Positions 16,999 through 26,052 of a stretch of DNA of 64,000 bases are shown here, one piece after another. The stretch is from Desmonostoc muscorum FACHB-395 (GTDB lineage: Bacteria > Cyanobacteriota > Cyanobacteriia > Cyanobacteriales > Nostocaceae): contig NZ_JACJSF010000018.1 of the NCBI RefSeq assembly GCF_014698035.1, positions 62,001 to 126,000 on the forward strand, given 5' to 3'. The position numbers were made by a program, and so were the translations under genes. Within the stretch, counting starts at the first letter, position 1. Each line of letters starts with the position of its first letter. The notes beneath the pieces are model-generated. The model had not been told where the DNA came from. It made no database searches and saw only the letters and a list, made by a program, of their open reading frames with translations.

Positions 16999-18096
16999 AT
17001 GACTGACCATAACAATCATTCCGGGAAGAAAAAAGTTGCTATCCTCATTGAACAGGCAGTAGAGGATGCAGAATTTACAGTTCCTTATAATGGACTAAAA
17101 CAAGCTGGAATAGAGGTAGTAGTCCTTGGTTCCAGAATGAATGAAAAATATAAGGGTAAACGCGGCAAACTTAGTATCCAAGCTGATGGTACTACAACAG
17201 AAGCGATCGCAGCCCAATACGACGCGGTGATAATTCCTGGTGGAATGGCTCCCGACAGAATGCGGCGCAACATCAACACAGTACGCTTTGTCCAAGAAGC
17301 TATACAACAAGGAAAACTAGTCGCTGCGGTTTGTCATGGCCCACAAGTTTTAATTGAAGGCGACTTGCTTAAAGGTAAACAAGCCACTGGTTTTATCGCT
17401 ATTGCCAAGGATATGATTAACGCTGGCGCAAAATATTTAGATGAGCCGGTGGTAGTTGACGGGAATTTGATTACATCTCGTGAACCTGGAGACTTGCCGA
17501 TTTTTACCACAGCTATTTTGAGCCGTTTGGGTTATGGTGGCAAAGATGCTGCATTACCAAATGAGAAAGACACAAGTGCTGAATGGTGGAAGCTAGCTGA
17601 TGCTTGGGGTGGCTCAACTAAAGGTGATATTACCAGAGGTTTAAATAATGCCCTTGCTGGTGAGCGTTATTCGTTAGAAGCATTTGAGAAATATTTGGAA
17701 AAAGAATCAGATAGGGAAGTCAACTCAGTCTTTCAAGAAATAATTGCAAATAAACAGCGCCATATTCAAAAGTTAGAAACCTATATTCATCACTTGGGCG
17801 AAAAACCCTCTTTGGGAGCAAATATTGCTAATCAGTATGCCAAGGTAAAAACTGCCTTTACAGGAAGTGATGACATATATCAGTTACGTTCTGCTTTAGG
17901 TGATGTACAAACTGGTATCGGCGATATTGGTAATTTGTCTGCAATGTTCACTGACCCAGTAGCAACTGCGATTTTCAAAGAAATTTATCACGATTTATTG
18001 AAATACGAACAGCGATTAGTAGAACTGTATCGGGCGCGGATAGGTAGTCAAATTCAAGCTCCTAAGCCGACTACAGGGGCGGCAGTATCAATGTAA
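16999..18096 (+). CDS. DJ-1/PfpI domain fused to a ferritin-like (DUF2383) four-helix domain
   Basis: Residues 10-180 of 365 form a DJ-1/PfpI (type 1 glutamine amidotransferase-like) domain with the nucleophile elbow AAVCHGPQ (Cys112) and the glutamate region AVEDAEF. Residues about 205-350 form a helical bundle of the DUF2383/PA2169 ferritin-like type (ITRGLNNALAGERYSLEAFEKYLEKESDREV ... EIYHDLLKYEQRLVELYRARI). The first half suggests glyoxalase, deglycase or chaperone chemistry; the second may bind metal, though ligands are not certain. The fusion points to a stress-protection role. Confidence 0.85.
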   Translation: MTDHNNHSGKKKVAILIEQAVEDAEFTVPYNGLKQAGIEVVVLGSRMNEKYKGKRGKLSIQADGTTTEAIAAQYDAVIIPGGMAPDRMRRNINTVRFVQEAIQQGKLVAAVCHGPQVLIEGDLLKGKQATGFIAIAKDMINAGAKYLDEPVVVDGNLITSREPGDLPIFTTAILSRLGYGGKDAALPNEKDTSAEWWKLADAWGGSTKGDITRGLNNALAGERYSLEAFEKYLEKESDREVNSVFQEIIANKQRHIQKLETYIHHLGEKPSLGANIANQYAKVKTAFTGSDDIYQLRSALGDVQTGIGDIGNLSAMFTDPVATAIFKEIYHDLLKYEQRLVELYRARIGSQIQAPKPTTGAAVSM

Positions 18097-18203
18097 GTTT
18101 TTTGAACTTAGACGGCTATCGCAGAGGCGCAAATAACACAGAAATAGAAACAAGAGGATATTTGCGCCTCTATGGATGATTACTGTGATGGAGATATAAA
18201 AAA

Positions 18204-18902
18204 GTGACTTCAACATCAGGTGATAAATTAAGTACCAGCCAGGCTGAAGCTAGTGAAATAGAGCGTTGGGCATCTCTGATTGGTGGTGGTGCTATGGTGC
18301 TGATGGGTTTAAGGCAAGGTTCTTTGCGAGGAGCGCTGACGGCTTTGGCTGGTGGTGGTTTACTCTATCAAGGTGCAACAAAGCAAAGCACAATCCAGCA
18401 AGCACAGGAAGCAATTGGTATCAACCAACCCATCAAAGTTGAAAAGACAGTAACGATCAACAAACCAGCAGATGAACTTTATCGTTATTGGCACAACTTT
18501 GAGAATCTGCCCACATTTATGAAGCATCTCAAATCTGTCAATGTGTACAACGAAAAACGTTCTCACTGGATAGCCAATGCACCTTTGGGTAACAGCGTAG
18601 AATGGGATGCAGATATTCTCGAAGACCGACAAAATGAGTTTATTTCTTGGGCTTCTGTAGAAGGTGCAGACGTTGATAATTCTGGTTTTGTCCGCTTTAA
18701 AAAAGCACCAGGCGATCGCGGCACAGAAGTTAAGGTTGTTTTGGAATATAATCCACCCGGTGGAACATTGGGAGCTACCGTAGCTAAACTTTTTGGTGAA
18801 GAACCAGAACAACAAATTGGTGATGAATTGCGCCGCTTCAAGATGCTAATGGAAACAGGCGAAATCGCCACCACCGAAGGTCAACCTTCTGGACGCAAGT
18901 AG
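18204..18902 (+). CDS. SRPBCC-family protein with N-terminal membrane-like segment
   Basis: The 232-residue protein has a glycine-rich hydrophobic N-terminal region (SLIGGGAMVLMG, ALTALAGGGLLYQG, residues about 25-60) and a C-terminal START/SRPBCC fold (VEKTVTINKPADELYRYWHNFENLPTFMKHLKSV). SRPBCC proteins bind hydrophobic ligands. The start is a GTG at 18204. Similar fusions with the same N-terminus are common in bacterial stress islands. Ligand and role are unknown. Confidence 0.85.
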   Translation: MTSTSGDKLSTSQAEASEIERWASLIGGGAMVLMGLRQGSLRGALTALAGGGLLYQGATKQSTIQQAQEAIGINQPIKVEKTVTINKPADELYRYWHNFENLPTFMKHLKSVNVYNEKRSHWIANAPLGNSVEWDADILEDRQNEFISWASVEGADVDNSGFVRFKKAPGDRGTEVKVVLEYNPPGGTLGATVAKLFGEEPEQQIGDELRRFKMLMETGEIATTEGQPSGRK

Positions 18903-19276
18903 TTAGTTGTCATTTGTCATTGATTTTGCCTAAGCGAATGACTAATGATTAAGGACTATGAAAAGTCTGTTGGAACGGTGGTAATGATGTAGGTCTAGAG
19001 AGGTGATTAGTGCCTACATAATGGGAGGCGATAAAGCGATCGCTTTCCCTAACGCCTGAAAATGATGGCGAAAAAGTTTGCCAACTAAAAAGTTAATACT
19101 GGCAAAGCGTTGAAAGAGATGACTGGTGGTCGTGATCTTAGAATAAACACCCTACGTCCATCATGTTTTTCAACAAAAAAAGGATAACTACATCAAAGTT
19201 ATTCTTAAAGCTGAATGCTGAATAGTTATTCAGTATTTTGAATTATCCACCTAACATAATGCAATTGAGGTTTTTT
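18903..19276. other. Intergenic region with no clear gene
   Basis: About 370 bp. It contains a TCATTTGTCATT-type low-complexity start and a HIP1 octamer. No frame with gene-like features was seen. Confidence 0.5.
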
Positions 19277-19669
19277 ATGAGTCGAGTAATTTCAGCGCTA
19301 AGAAATATTCGTATTTCCCAAATTTTTGTAGTTTTTTTGGTAGGATTTATGTTTTTATTGGGTCAGGCTTTTAGCTACGTTAATGTAGCACAAGCTGATA
19401 CTGTTAAAACTCCAGAGGGTATTTATTACAAAGGAACACCCGATGAAGGTGAAATTAGAAATGATACCCAATCAAGAAACGATACCCAAATAAGAAACGC
19501 TCAAAATCCGTTAAAAAGCGCTGCTGATAATATCCGGGAAAAGTTAAACTTGGATGAAGAAACTCCTAGAGCCACAAAAGAGTTTTTTGATCCTGCAAAA
19601 AACCAAGCCGGAGATAAAGAAGGTTATTACCAAAATCCTGCTAGCAAACAACTAAGAGATAGAAGCTAG
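19277..19669 (+). CDS. Exported small protein of a cyanobacterial family
   Basis: From the ATG at 19277 (GAGG six bases upstream) the protein has 130 residues. Residues about 10-40 form a signal peptide or membrane anchor (ISQIFVVFLVGFMFLLGQAFSYVNVAQA), followed by a hydrophilic region with TPEGIYYKGTPDEG, a short repeat (RNDTQSRNDTQIRNAQNP) and ADNIREKLNLDEETPRATKEFF. Similar tails occur in uncharacterised cyanobacterial lumen or periplasmic proteins. Function unknown. Confidence 0.7.
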   Translation: MSRVISALRNIRISQIFVVFLVGFMFLLGQAFSYVNVAQADTVKTPEGIYYKGTPDEGEIRNDTQSRNDTQIRNAQNPLKSAADNIREKLNLDEETPRATKEFFDPAKNQAGDKEGYYQNPASKQLRDRS

Positions 19670-19736
19670 ATTGGTAACAAACTTTGAGTCTAATTGTTTG
19701 ACTCATATATTGTCGAATAAGCTTTGATCTATTACT

Positions 19737-19760
19737 GAGACGCGATAATCATCGCGTCTC
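19737..19760. repeat. Palindrome GAGACGCGAT...ATCGCGTCTC
   Basis: Ten-nt arms flank AATC. It is the core of the palindrome at 24467-24494 and lies 70 bp beyond the exported-protein gene, where it could act as a terminator. Confidence 0.65.
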
Positions 19761-19831
19761 CCAATAGGTTAATTCGAGTATTTTATCTTGATATTAACGA
19801 GACAGAAATCATCAGTAAGGACTAAATAATT

Positions 19832-21001
19832 ATGAAGGCAGTTTGCTGGCATGGAGTAAACGATGTGCGGGTGGAAACAGTTCCCGACCCCAAAATTCTT
19901 AACCCACGCGATGCCATTATTAAAATTACATCTACGGCAATTTGTGGTTCTGATTTGCATCTTTACAACGGCTACATCCCCACAATGGAAAAGGGCGATA
20001 TCCTTGGTCATGAATTCATGGGGGAAGTTGTAGAACTTGGAAGTGCAGTTAAAAATGTGAACATAGGCGATCGCGTGGTTGTTCCTTTCACTATCTCCTG
20101 CGGTAACTGCTTTTTTTGCAATCGAGATTTATCGTCACTATGCGACAACTCTAACCCCAACGCTTGGATGGTAGAAAAGCAAATGGGGCATTCACCATCA
20201 GGTCTATTTGGCTACTCTCATTTATTCGGCGGTTATGCAGGTGGTCAAGCAGAGTATGCACGGGTGCCATTTGCAGACGTGGGTTTGTTTAAAATTCCTG
20301 ATGGTTTGACGGATGAGCAAGTGCTATTTTTAACAGATATATTCCCTACTGGGTATATGGCTGCTGAGAACTGCAACATTCAACCCGGTGATATTGTTGC
20401 TGTTTGGGGTTGTGGCCCAGTCGGACAATTTGCTATTCAAAGCGCATATCTTCTTGGTGCAGAACGTGTGATTGCCATTGACCGCGTTCCCGAACGCCTA
20501 CAAATGGCTAAAGAATACGGTAAAGCTGAAATCCTTAACTACGAAGAAGTGGATGTTGGCGAAGCACTCAATGAAATGACTGGGGGTCGTGGCCCTGATG
20601 CTTGCATTGATGCAGTGGGAATGGAAGCACACGGTACAGATTTCATGGCGTTATACGACCAAGTAAAGCAAGCAGTACGTCTAGAAACAGACCGTCCAAC
20701 GGCATTACGGCAAGTAATTGTGTCTTGTCGTAAGGGTGGTCATGTATCAATTCCAGGGGTTTATGGTGGCTTTGTAGATAAAGTACCGTTGGGCGCTGCC
20801 ATGAATAAGGGTCTAACTTTAAAAATGGGACAAACTCATGTCCATAAGTATTTACGACCCTTGCTAGAACACGTTCAAAATGGTGAAATCGATCCAACCT
20901 TTGTCATTACCCACCGATTACCTCTAGAACAAGCGCCCCACGGCTACGAAATTTTTAAAGACAAGAAAGATAACTGCATCAAAGTTGTACTCAAACCTTA
21001 G
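19832..21001 (+). CDS. Zinc-dependent alcohol dehydrogenase (formaldehyde dehydrogenase-like MDR)
   Basis: The 389-residue medium-chain dehydrogenase has the catalytic zinc cysteine in [22 protein letters not shown], the structural zinc cysteines [15 protein letters not shown] and the Rossmann motif [11 protein letters not shown]. The [14 protein letters not shown] and [13 protein letters not shown] segments place it with the glutathione-independent formaldehyde dehydrogenase-like group, common in stress clusters. It probably oxidises small alcohols or aldehydes with NAD. A cupin gene follows on the same strand. Confidence 0.92.
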   Translation: MKAVCWHGVNDVRVETVPDPKILNPRDAIIKITSTAICGSDLHLYNGYIPTMEKGDILGHEFMGEVVELGSAVKNVNIGDRVVVPFTISCGNCFFCNRDLSSLCDNSNPNAWMVEKQMGHSPSGLFGYSHLFGGYAGGQAEYARVPFADVGLFKIPDGLTDEQVLFLTDIFPTGYMAAENCNIQPGDIVAVWGCGPVGQFAIQSAYLLGAERVIAIDRVPERLQMAKEYGKAEILNYEEVDVGEALNEMTGGRGPDACIDAVGMEAHGTDFMALYDQVKQAVRLETDRPTALRQVIVSCRKGGHVSIPGVYGGFVDKVPLGAAMNKGLTLKMGQTHVHKYLRPLLEHVQNGEIDPTFVITHRLPLEQAPHGYEIFKDKKDNCIKVVLKP

Positions 21002-21030
21002 TGGGGAATTGGGAATGGGGAATTGGGAGC

Positions 21031-21105
21031 AGGGGGACAGGGGGACAAGGGGACAAGGGGACAAGGGGACAAGGGGACAAGGGGACAAGGGGACAAGAGG
21101 GCAAG
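21031..21105. repeat. GGGGACAAG minisatellite
   Basis: About seven tandem 9-nt units GGGGACAAG lie directly after the dehydrogenase gene, with partial inverted counterparts at 21130-21170 (CCTTGTCCCC). The same unit occurs inside hpnB. Confidence 0.9.
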
Positions 21106-21213
21106 AGGTGAGAACTTGAAACAAGTCTTTCCCCTTGTCCCCAATTCTCCTTGTCCCCAAGTCCTCTTCCCAATCCAATGCCCAAAGTTAAAAATATAAA
21201 GAGGCAAAAAATT

Positions 21214-21555
21214 ATGTCTGATACAACCGTTATCAAAGTAGACTCTAGTCATTCGCCTAAAGGTCAACTTGGTCAGAAATATCTTGCATCTGGCAAAAGC
21301 ATTTCTATGCGCCTGTGGGAGAATGAGCAACCGAACGAACCTAAAGAGCCAACAGCACGGGAATATGAAACTGTTGGTTATGTAATCACTGGCCGTGCAG
21401 AATTGCATATTGAAGGGCAAACAATTTTACTAGAGCCTGGAAGTTCTTGGGTTGTACCCAAAGGAGCCAGCCATACTTACAAAATCCTAGAAGCATTTAC
21501 TGCTGTTGAGGCAACCAGTCCACCCGCTCAAGTTCACGGGCGAGACGAAAACTGA
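21214..21555 (+). CDS. Small cupin-domain protein
   Basis: From the ATG at 21214 (GAGG upstream) the protein has 113 residues. The cupin core is visible: REYETVGYVITGRAELHIEGQTILLEPGSSWVVPKGASHTY, with histidine and glutamate positions of the two cupin motifs partly kept (ELHIEG and SHTY). It could bind a metal. It follows the dehydrogenase by about 210 bp of minisatellite DNA. Substrate or ligand unknown. Confidence 0.85.
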   Translation: MSDTTVIKVDSSHSPKGQLGQKYLASGKSISMRLWENEQPNEPKEPTAREYETVGYVITGRAELHIEGQTILLEPGSSWVVPKGASHTYKILEAFTAVEATSPPAQVHGRDEN

Positions 21556-21714
21556 TTTGCAGTTATCTGAGGTTTTGCGTTAGCGAAGCTCACCGTTCGC
21601 GTAGCGTCTCGTAGAGAAGGTATCGCTAAAAACTTATAGCTGCTTTCGATTGCATAGAATATGGCGCAATACAGTTCAGTTAAGCATCTCTTTCTTCTCT
21701 CTGCGTTCTCTGCG

Positions 21715-21765
21715 CCTTCTCTACGAGACGCTGCGCGTTGGCGGAAGCCTCTCGTAGAGAAAAGG
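21715..21765. repeat. Palindromic dispersed repeat (CTCTACGAGACGC...CTCGTAGAGA)
   Basis: GCCTTCTCTACGAGACGCTG and CCTCTCGTAGAGAAAAGGC pair as a long imperfect hairpin. Related pieces occur at about 21600, 30900 and 61425. Confidence 0.65.
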
Positions 21766-21818
21766 CGGTTCGTTATTCATACTTTAATTCAGCAACGCCT
21801 AGAATATAAAGCCTTCGT

Positions 21819-21848
21819 AGGGGAACAACACTTTTGTTCCCCTTTTTA
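21819..21848 (+). terminator. Hairpin with U-tract
   Basis: AGGGGAACAA and TTGTTCCCCT enclose a CACTT loop and are followed by TTTTA. It fits an intrinsic terminator for plus-strand transcription from the cupin gene, 265 bp upstream. Confidence 0.65.
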
Positions 21849-22092
21849 CTTTGACTCGCTATGTAGCCTAGTACAGCGATACAGTCAACTACTGCCTTTT
21901 ACTTGTACCTTTCTCGAAACAAGCCAGGGCTTTCTAAAATCCATTCCTAGACAAAACTATAAATAAAAAATTTCAATAACTTGCAAGCATTACCCGAAAT
22001 CTTACGCGGCGTGAAGGTTGCCGATCTGGTTGTAGTCTTGGGTAGTATCGATATTATCATGGGATCAGTAGAACAGTAGTATAGCAAATGCG

Positions 22093-22113
22093 TAGGCGTA
22101 GCCAGCCGTAGAC
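22093..22113. repeat. 21-nt repeat inserted in a HIP1 site of array 3
   Basis: The insert starts TAGGCGTAGC and ends CGTAGAC, between AAATGCG and ATCGCC. Removing it restores GCGATCGC and a regular 21-bp unit of the array. Insertion point and ends match the ZIP-gene insert. Confidence 0.7.
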
Positions 22114-22119
22114 ATCGCC

Positions 22120-22266
22120 AAAGTAACAAATGGGTTCGCCGAAGTAACAAATGGGTTCGCCAAATCAACAAATGCGATCGCCGAATTAACAAATGGGTTC
22201 GCAAAAGTAACAAATGCGATCGCAAAAGTAGCAAATGCGAACGCCAAAGTAACAAATGCGATCGCA
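22120..22266. repeat. 21-bp tandem array 3 (7 units plus one interrupted)
   Basis: Seven perfect-length units follow AAAGTAACAAATGCGATCGC plus one base. Several contain a HIP1 octamer, others a GGGTTCGCC variant. An eighth unit upstream (22078-22119) is interrupted by the repeat at 22093-22113. The unit sequence is unrelated to arrays 1 and 2. Confidence 0.95.
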
Positions 22267-22316
22267 TTTGACTAATTTCTCAATAAACCTGATGCCCTGC
22301 GGAATATATGCTGTAA

Positions 22317-23567
22317 TCAATCACCAGCATTTCCTATTGCATTAATCGCAGCTTCTAGTGCGATCGCTACATGAGTCCAATGAGTCCCCCCCTGGCAATA
22401 AACCACATAAGGTTCACGCAAAGGCCCATCTGCTGATAACTCCAAAGTACTCCCTTCAATAAATGTCCCCCCAGCCATCACGACCTTGCTCTCATACCCC
22501 GGCATTTCATCTGGAATAGGATCTAAGTAAGAACCGATGGGAGAATGCTGTTGTATAGCTTTACAGAAAGCAATTAGCTTTTCGGCAGAACCAAGTTTAA
22601 TCGCCTGAATCACATCACCACGAGGAGCGAGGGGGGCGGGATTCACTGGATAACCTAGTTTGTCAAATACATAACCAGTCAGATAAGTCCCTTTCATCGC
22701 CTCTCCGACCATTTGCGGCGCTAGAAATAAGCCTTGGAATAACAAGCGATTTTGGTCAAAAGTAGCACCGCCATAACTACCGATACCGGGAGCAGTGAGG
22801 CGACAGGCGGATGCTTCCACTAAATCGGCACGACCGGCGACATAACCGCCAGCGCTGACAATTGTGCCACCAGGATTTTTAATCAGTGACCCCGCCATTA
22901 AATCAGCACCTACGGCTGTAGGTTCCTTTGTTTCAATAAATTCGCCGTAGCAGTTATCCACAAAGCAAACAGTGTTCGGATTCTGTTGTTTGACTAAGTG
23001 GACAATTTTTTCAATATCAGCAATTGATAAACTAGGTCGCCAAGAATAGCCACATGAGCGCTGAATTAACACTAAACGAGTGTTTTCAGTCACATTAGTA
23101 CTTAAAGCTTGCCAATCTATAGTTCCTTCGGGGGTTAGCTCCAATTGGCGGTAATTTATGCCAAACTCGATAAGGGAGCCTTGACCTTTACCTCGTAAAC
23201 CAATGACTTCTTCAAGCGTATCGTAGGGAGAACCGACCACTGCTAACATTTCATCTCCAGGACGGAGAACACCAAACAAAGCACAGGCGATCGCATGAGT
23301 TCCCGAAACGAACTGCACCCGCACGGCCGCAGCTTCAGCACCCATAACTTCGGCAAAAACTTTATCTAAAGTTTCTCGTCCTAAATCATCGTGACCATAA
23401 CCACTTACACCAGCAAAGTGGTGTGCGCCCACACGGTGATTACGAAAAGCATCCAGCACTCGTTTTAGATTATGCTTGACCTGAGTGTCAATTCCAGAAA
23501 AAATTTCTAATAGTGCCTGTTCTGCTTGCCGCAGCTGTTCTAAGCTGTTCATCAGTTCCTCGTTCAA
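22317..23567 (-). CDS. PLP-dependent lyase of the methionine gamma-lyase / 'aluminum resistance' family
   Basis: The 416-residue fold-type I PLP protein matches the cystathionine beta-lyase-like family historically tied to aluminium resistance: HHFAGVSGYGHDDLGRETLD near the N-terminus, VFVSGTHAI-like QFVSGTHAIACALFG, CFVDNCYGEF as the cofactor aspartate region and GSLIKNPGGTIVSAGGY with the Schiff-base lysine. The real substrate is not established for the family. Full length, convergent with array 3. Confidence 0.88.
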   Translation of the reverse strand: MNEELMNSLEQLRQAEQALLEIFSGIDTQVKHNLKRVLDAFRNHRVGAHHFAGVSGYGHDDLGRETLDKVFAEVMGAEAAAVRVQFVSGTHAIACALFGVLRPGDEMLAVVGSPYDTLEEVIGLRGKGQGSLIEFGINYRQLELTPEGTIDWQALSTNVTENTRLVLIQRSCGYSWRPSLSIADIEKIVHLVKQQNPNTVCFVDNCYGEFIETKEPTAVGADLMAGSLIKNPGGTIVSAGGYVAGRADLVEASACRLTAPGIGSYGGATFDQNRLLFQGLFLAPQMVGEAMKGTYLTGYVFDKLGYPVNPAPLAPRGDVIQAIKLGSAEKLIAFCKAIQQHSPIGSYLDPIPDEMPGYESKVVMAGGTFIEGSTLELSADGPLREPYVVYCQGGTHWTHVAIALEAAINAIGNAGD

Positions 23568-23642
23568 AAAAAATTAAATTATAGATATGCGGATTTTAAG
23601 ATCGCACATACTAGGCGGGAAAATTCAAATTCAGGTTATCGC

Positions 23643-24464
23643 ATGACAATTGCTACCTCAACCAAACCTAAAATTAACTGGGTTAATACCCTGTTTTTCA
23701 TTGGACTGCACATCGGCGCTTTATTTGCTTTTGTTCCTGGTAACTTTAGCTGGACAGCAGTTGGTGTGGGTTTCTTGCTGTACTGGGTGACTGGCGGTTT
23801 AGGCGTTACTCTAGGATTTCACCGCCTTGTGACCCACCGCAGTTTTCAAACTCCCAAGTGGCTAGAGTATCTCCTGGTTTTTTTCGGGACACTCTCCTGT
23901 CAAGGAGGCCCAATTGAGTGGATCGGGACACATCGAATTCATCATTTAAACTCTGATACTGACACCGATCCCCATGATTCTAATAAAGGCTTCTGGTGGA
24001 GCCACATGGGTTGGCTGACTCATTATTGTCCAGCTCACGCTGATGTTCCTCGCTTCACCAAAGATATTGCAGAAGACCCAGTTTATCAGTTTTTAGAAAA
24101 ATATTTCATTTTGATTCAGGTTGCTCTAGGTGTATTACTTTTGCTCCTAGGTGGCTGGCCTTTCGTTATCTGGGGAATTTTTGTTCGCATTGTCTGGGTT
24201 TATCACTGCACTTGGTTGGTGAACAGCGCTACTCATAAGTTTGGCTATCAGAGCTATGATTCTGGTGATAAATCGACTAATTGCTGGTGGGTAGCCGTAC
24301 TAGTTTTCGGTGAAGGCTGGCATAATAACCATCATGCTTTTCAATACTCAGCTCGTCATGGGCTGGAATGGTGGGAAATCGATTTAACCTGGATGACTGT
24401 TCAATTGCTACAGGCGGTTGGTCTGGCTACTAATGTAAAGTTGGCCCCAGCAAAAAGTAGTTAG
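23643..24464 (+). CDS. desC: Acyl-lipid delta-9 desaturase
   Basis: The 273-residue membrane di-iron desaturase has three histidine boxes: HRLVTHRSF, HRIHHLNSD and HNNHHAFQYSARHG. In cyanobacteria DesC puts the first double bond at C9 of stearoyl chains on membrane lipids. It has four membrane helices and the expected short length. It is the first of three clustered desaturases (desC, desA, desB), an arrangement typical of Nostoc-like cyanobacteria, and acts in low-temperature adaptation of membranes. Confidence 0.93.
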   Translation: MTIATSTKPKINWVNTLFFIGLHIGALFAFVPGNFSWTAVGVGFLLYWVTGGLGVTLGFHRLVTHRSFQTPKWLEYLLVFFGTLSCQGGPIEWIGTHRIHHLNSDTDTDPHDSNKGFWWSHMGWLTHYCPAHADVPRFTKDIAEDPVYQFLEKYFILIQVALGVLLLLLGGWPFVIWGIFVRIVWVYHCTWLVNSATHKFGYQSYDSGDKSTNCWWVAVLVFGEGWHNNHHAFQYSARHGLEWWEIDLTWMTVQLLQAVGLATNVKLAPAKSS

Positions 24465-24466
24465 GA

Positions 24467-24494
24467 GTAGAGACGCGATTAATCGCGTCTCTAC
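24467..24494. repeat. Perfect 28-bp palindrome
   Basis: Arms GTAGAGACGCGATT and its complement, with no spacer, directly after desC. Related palindromes lie at 6741, 19737 and 50534. It may also terminate desC transcripts. Confidence 0.8.
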
Positions 24495-24806
24495 AGGAGT
24501 TAGGAATTACGTTCAATGTGAATCAGGCTTGAGAATTTTTATTTTGCCGTCGATTTCTCAAACCCCGATTTTGGGTAGACACAGAAATCCTGATGCCACA
24601 AGAAGCATTTCTAATTCACATTCGGTGTGAGTTGAGAATCTAAACTCCTAACTCATCACTCCTAACTACTAACTTTTCAAAAGTCTATTTACGGGTGCGC
24701 TTGTGTCTGTTAGGTTGCTATAATCCGAAGCGCTAATGTGAAGAATTTTTGCGGCAAGTTACTTTTTTGTGACTTGGTGTAGGATCTTGTTGTTTTTCAG
24801 GTGTTC
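24495..24806. other. Leader region of desA
   Basis: About 310 bp between desC and desA. It contains part of a diverged repeat (AACCCCGATTTTGGG) and the desA leader. I see no gene. Cold-regulated expression would be controlled here but no specific element was identified. Confidence 0.5.
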
Positions 24807-25859
24807 ATGACTACATCAATAATTAACAGCCAAAAATTAAGTGACGAGCCAGGCAATTCCGACTTCCGGCTCAAAGATATTATCAAAACCCTGCCACGCG
24901 AATGTTTTCAGCAGAACCGTCGCAAAGCTTGGACACAAGTCATACTCAGTGTCTTAGCAGTTGCCTTGGGTTATTACAGCCTGATCATCACTCCTTGGTT
25001 TCTTTTGCCCCTAGCCTGGATTTTTACGGGCACAGCTTTAACAGGTTTTTTTGTAATTGGCCATGACTGTGGTCACAGGTCTTTTGCCAAACGTCGTTGG
25101 GTAAATGATTTGGTGGGGCACTTCTTCATGATGCCGTTAATTTACCCTTTTCACAGTTGGCGCGTTAAGCATAATTATCACCATGCCCATACCAACAAGC
25201 TGGATGAGGACAATGCTTGGCATCCAATCAGACCAGAAGTGTTTGAAAATTGGGATACAACTAAGCAGTCTGCTTTTAAGCTGTTTATGCGTAAACGCCT
25301 CTGGTGGGTAGGTTCCATTGGACATTGGGCTGTTGTGCATTTTGATTGGCGGAACTTCAAAACTAAAGACCAATCCAGCATCAAGCTTTCTGTGGCTGTA
25401 GTAGTTGTGTTTGCTGCGATCGCTTTTCCGCTTCTGATCGCTACAACTGGTATCTGGGGATTTGTCAAGTTCTGGCTAGTACCCTGGATGGTTTACCATT
25501 TTTGGATGAGTACTTTTACTATTGTTCACCATACTGCCGCAGATGTTCCTTTTGCGACAGCGAATAAGTGGAATGAGGCTCTAGCACAGTTATCTGGCAC
25601 TATTCATTGCGATTATCCGCGTTGGGTAGAAATCCTGTGCCACGATATCAATGTTCATGTCCCTCATCATATTTCCACCGCTATTCCTTCTTATAATTTG
25701 CGGCTAGCTTACAGCAGCATCAAAGAAAATTGGGGGCCTTATCTCCATGATGAGTGTCAGTTTTCTTGGCCTTTAATGAAGCAGATTACAGACGAGTGTC
25801 AACTGTACACAACTGACGTTGGTTATAAGACTTTCAACGAACATTATACAGAGCAATAA
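24807..25859 (+). CDS. desA: Acyl-lipid delta-12 desaturase
   Basis: The 350-residue membrane desaturase carries [17 protein letters not shown] and HVPHHI histidine boxes in the spacing of the DesA family. It converts oleoyl to linoleoyl chains on membrane lipids, using ferredoxin. The N-terminal [21 protein letters not shown] is typical of DesA. I prefer the ATG at 24807 to a GTG two codons earlier. It lies between desC and desB on the same strand. Confidence 0.93.
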   Translation: MTTSIINSQKLSDEPGNSDFRLKDIIKTLPRECFQQNRRKAWTQVILSVLAVALGYYSLIITPWFLLPLAWIFTGTALTGFFVIGHDCGHRSFAKRRWVNDLVGHFFMMPLIYPFHSWRVKHNYHHAHTNKLDEDNAWHPIRPEVFENWDTTKQSAFKLFMRKRLWWVGSIGHWAVVHFDWRNFKTKDQSSIKLSVAVVVVFAAIAFPLLIATTGIWGFVKFWLVPWMVYHFWMSTFTIVHHTAADVPFATANKWNEALAQLSGTIHCDYPRWVEILCHDINVHVPHHISTAIPSYNLRLAYSSIKENWGPYLHDECQFSWPLMKQITDECQLYTTDVGYKTFNEHYTEQ

Positions 25860-26052
25860 ATAGCCCTGTGATTACACTCACGCTCTTGAACCAACGAGAG
25901 CGTTTATCATGCTGTGTTTTAATAAAATCTGGCAATTGTTTACTGAATAAAAAGATAAATTGCCAGAAATTATCCCTCTTGTGTGTTAGCGATCGCTAGT
26001 ATCGTGGGCATTCTAATCAAAGTTCTAATTTATATCCAATCAAAAGAATCCA

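Larger units (their letters stand above)
21556..22316. other. Repeat-rich gene-free region
   Basis: About 760 bp. It contains two Nostoc-type palindromic repeats (21590-21620, 21715-21765), a terminator-like hairpin (21819-21848) and 21-bp array 3 with an inserted repeat. A 101-codon frame at 21661-21966 crosses these repeats and looks spurious. Confidence 0.75.

Noticed and set aside
21661..21966. A 101-codon plus-strand frame
   Set aside because: It crosses palindromic repeats and a terminator hairpin; composition does not look coding.
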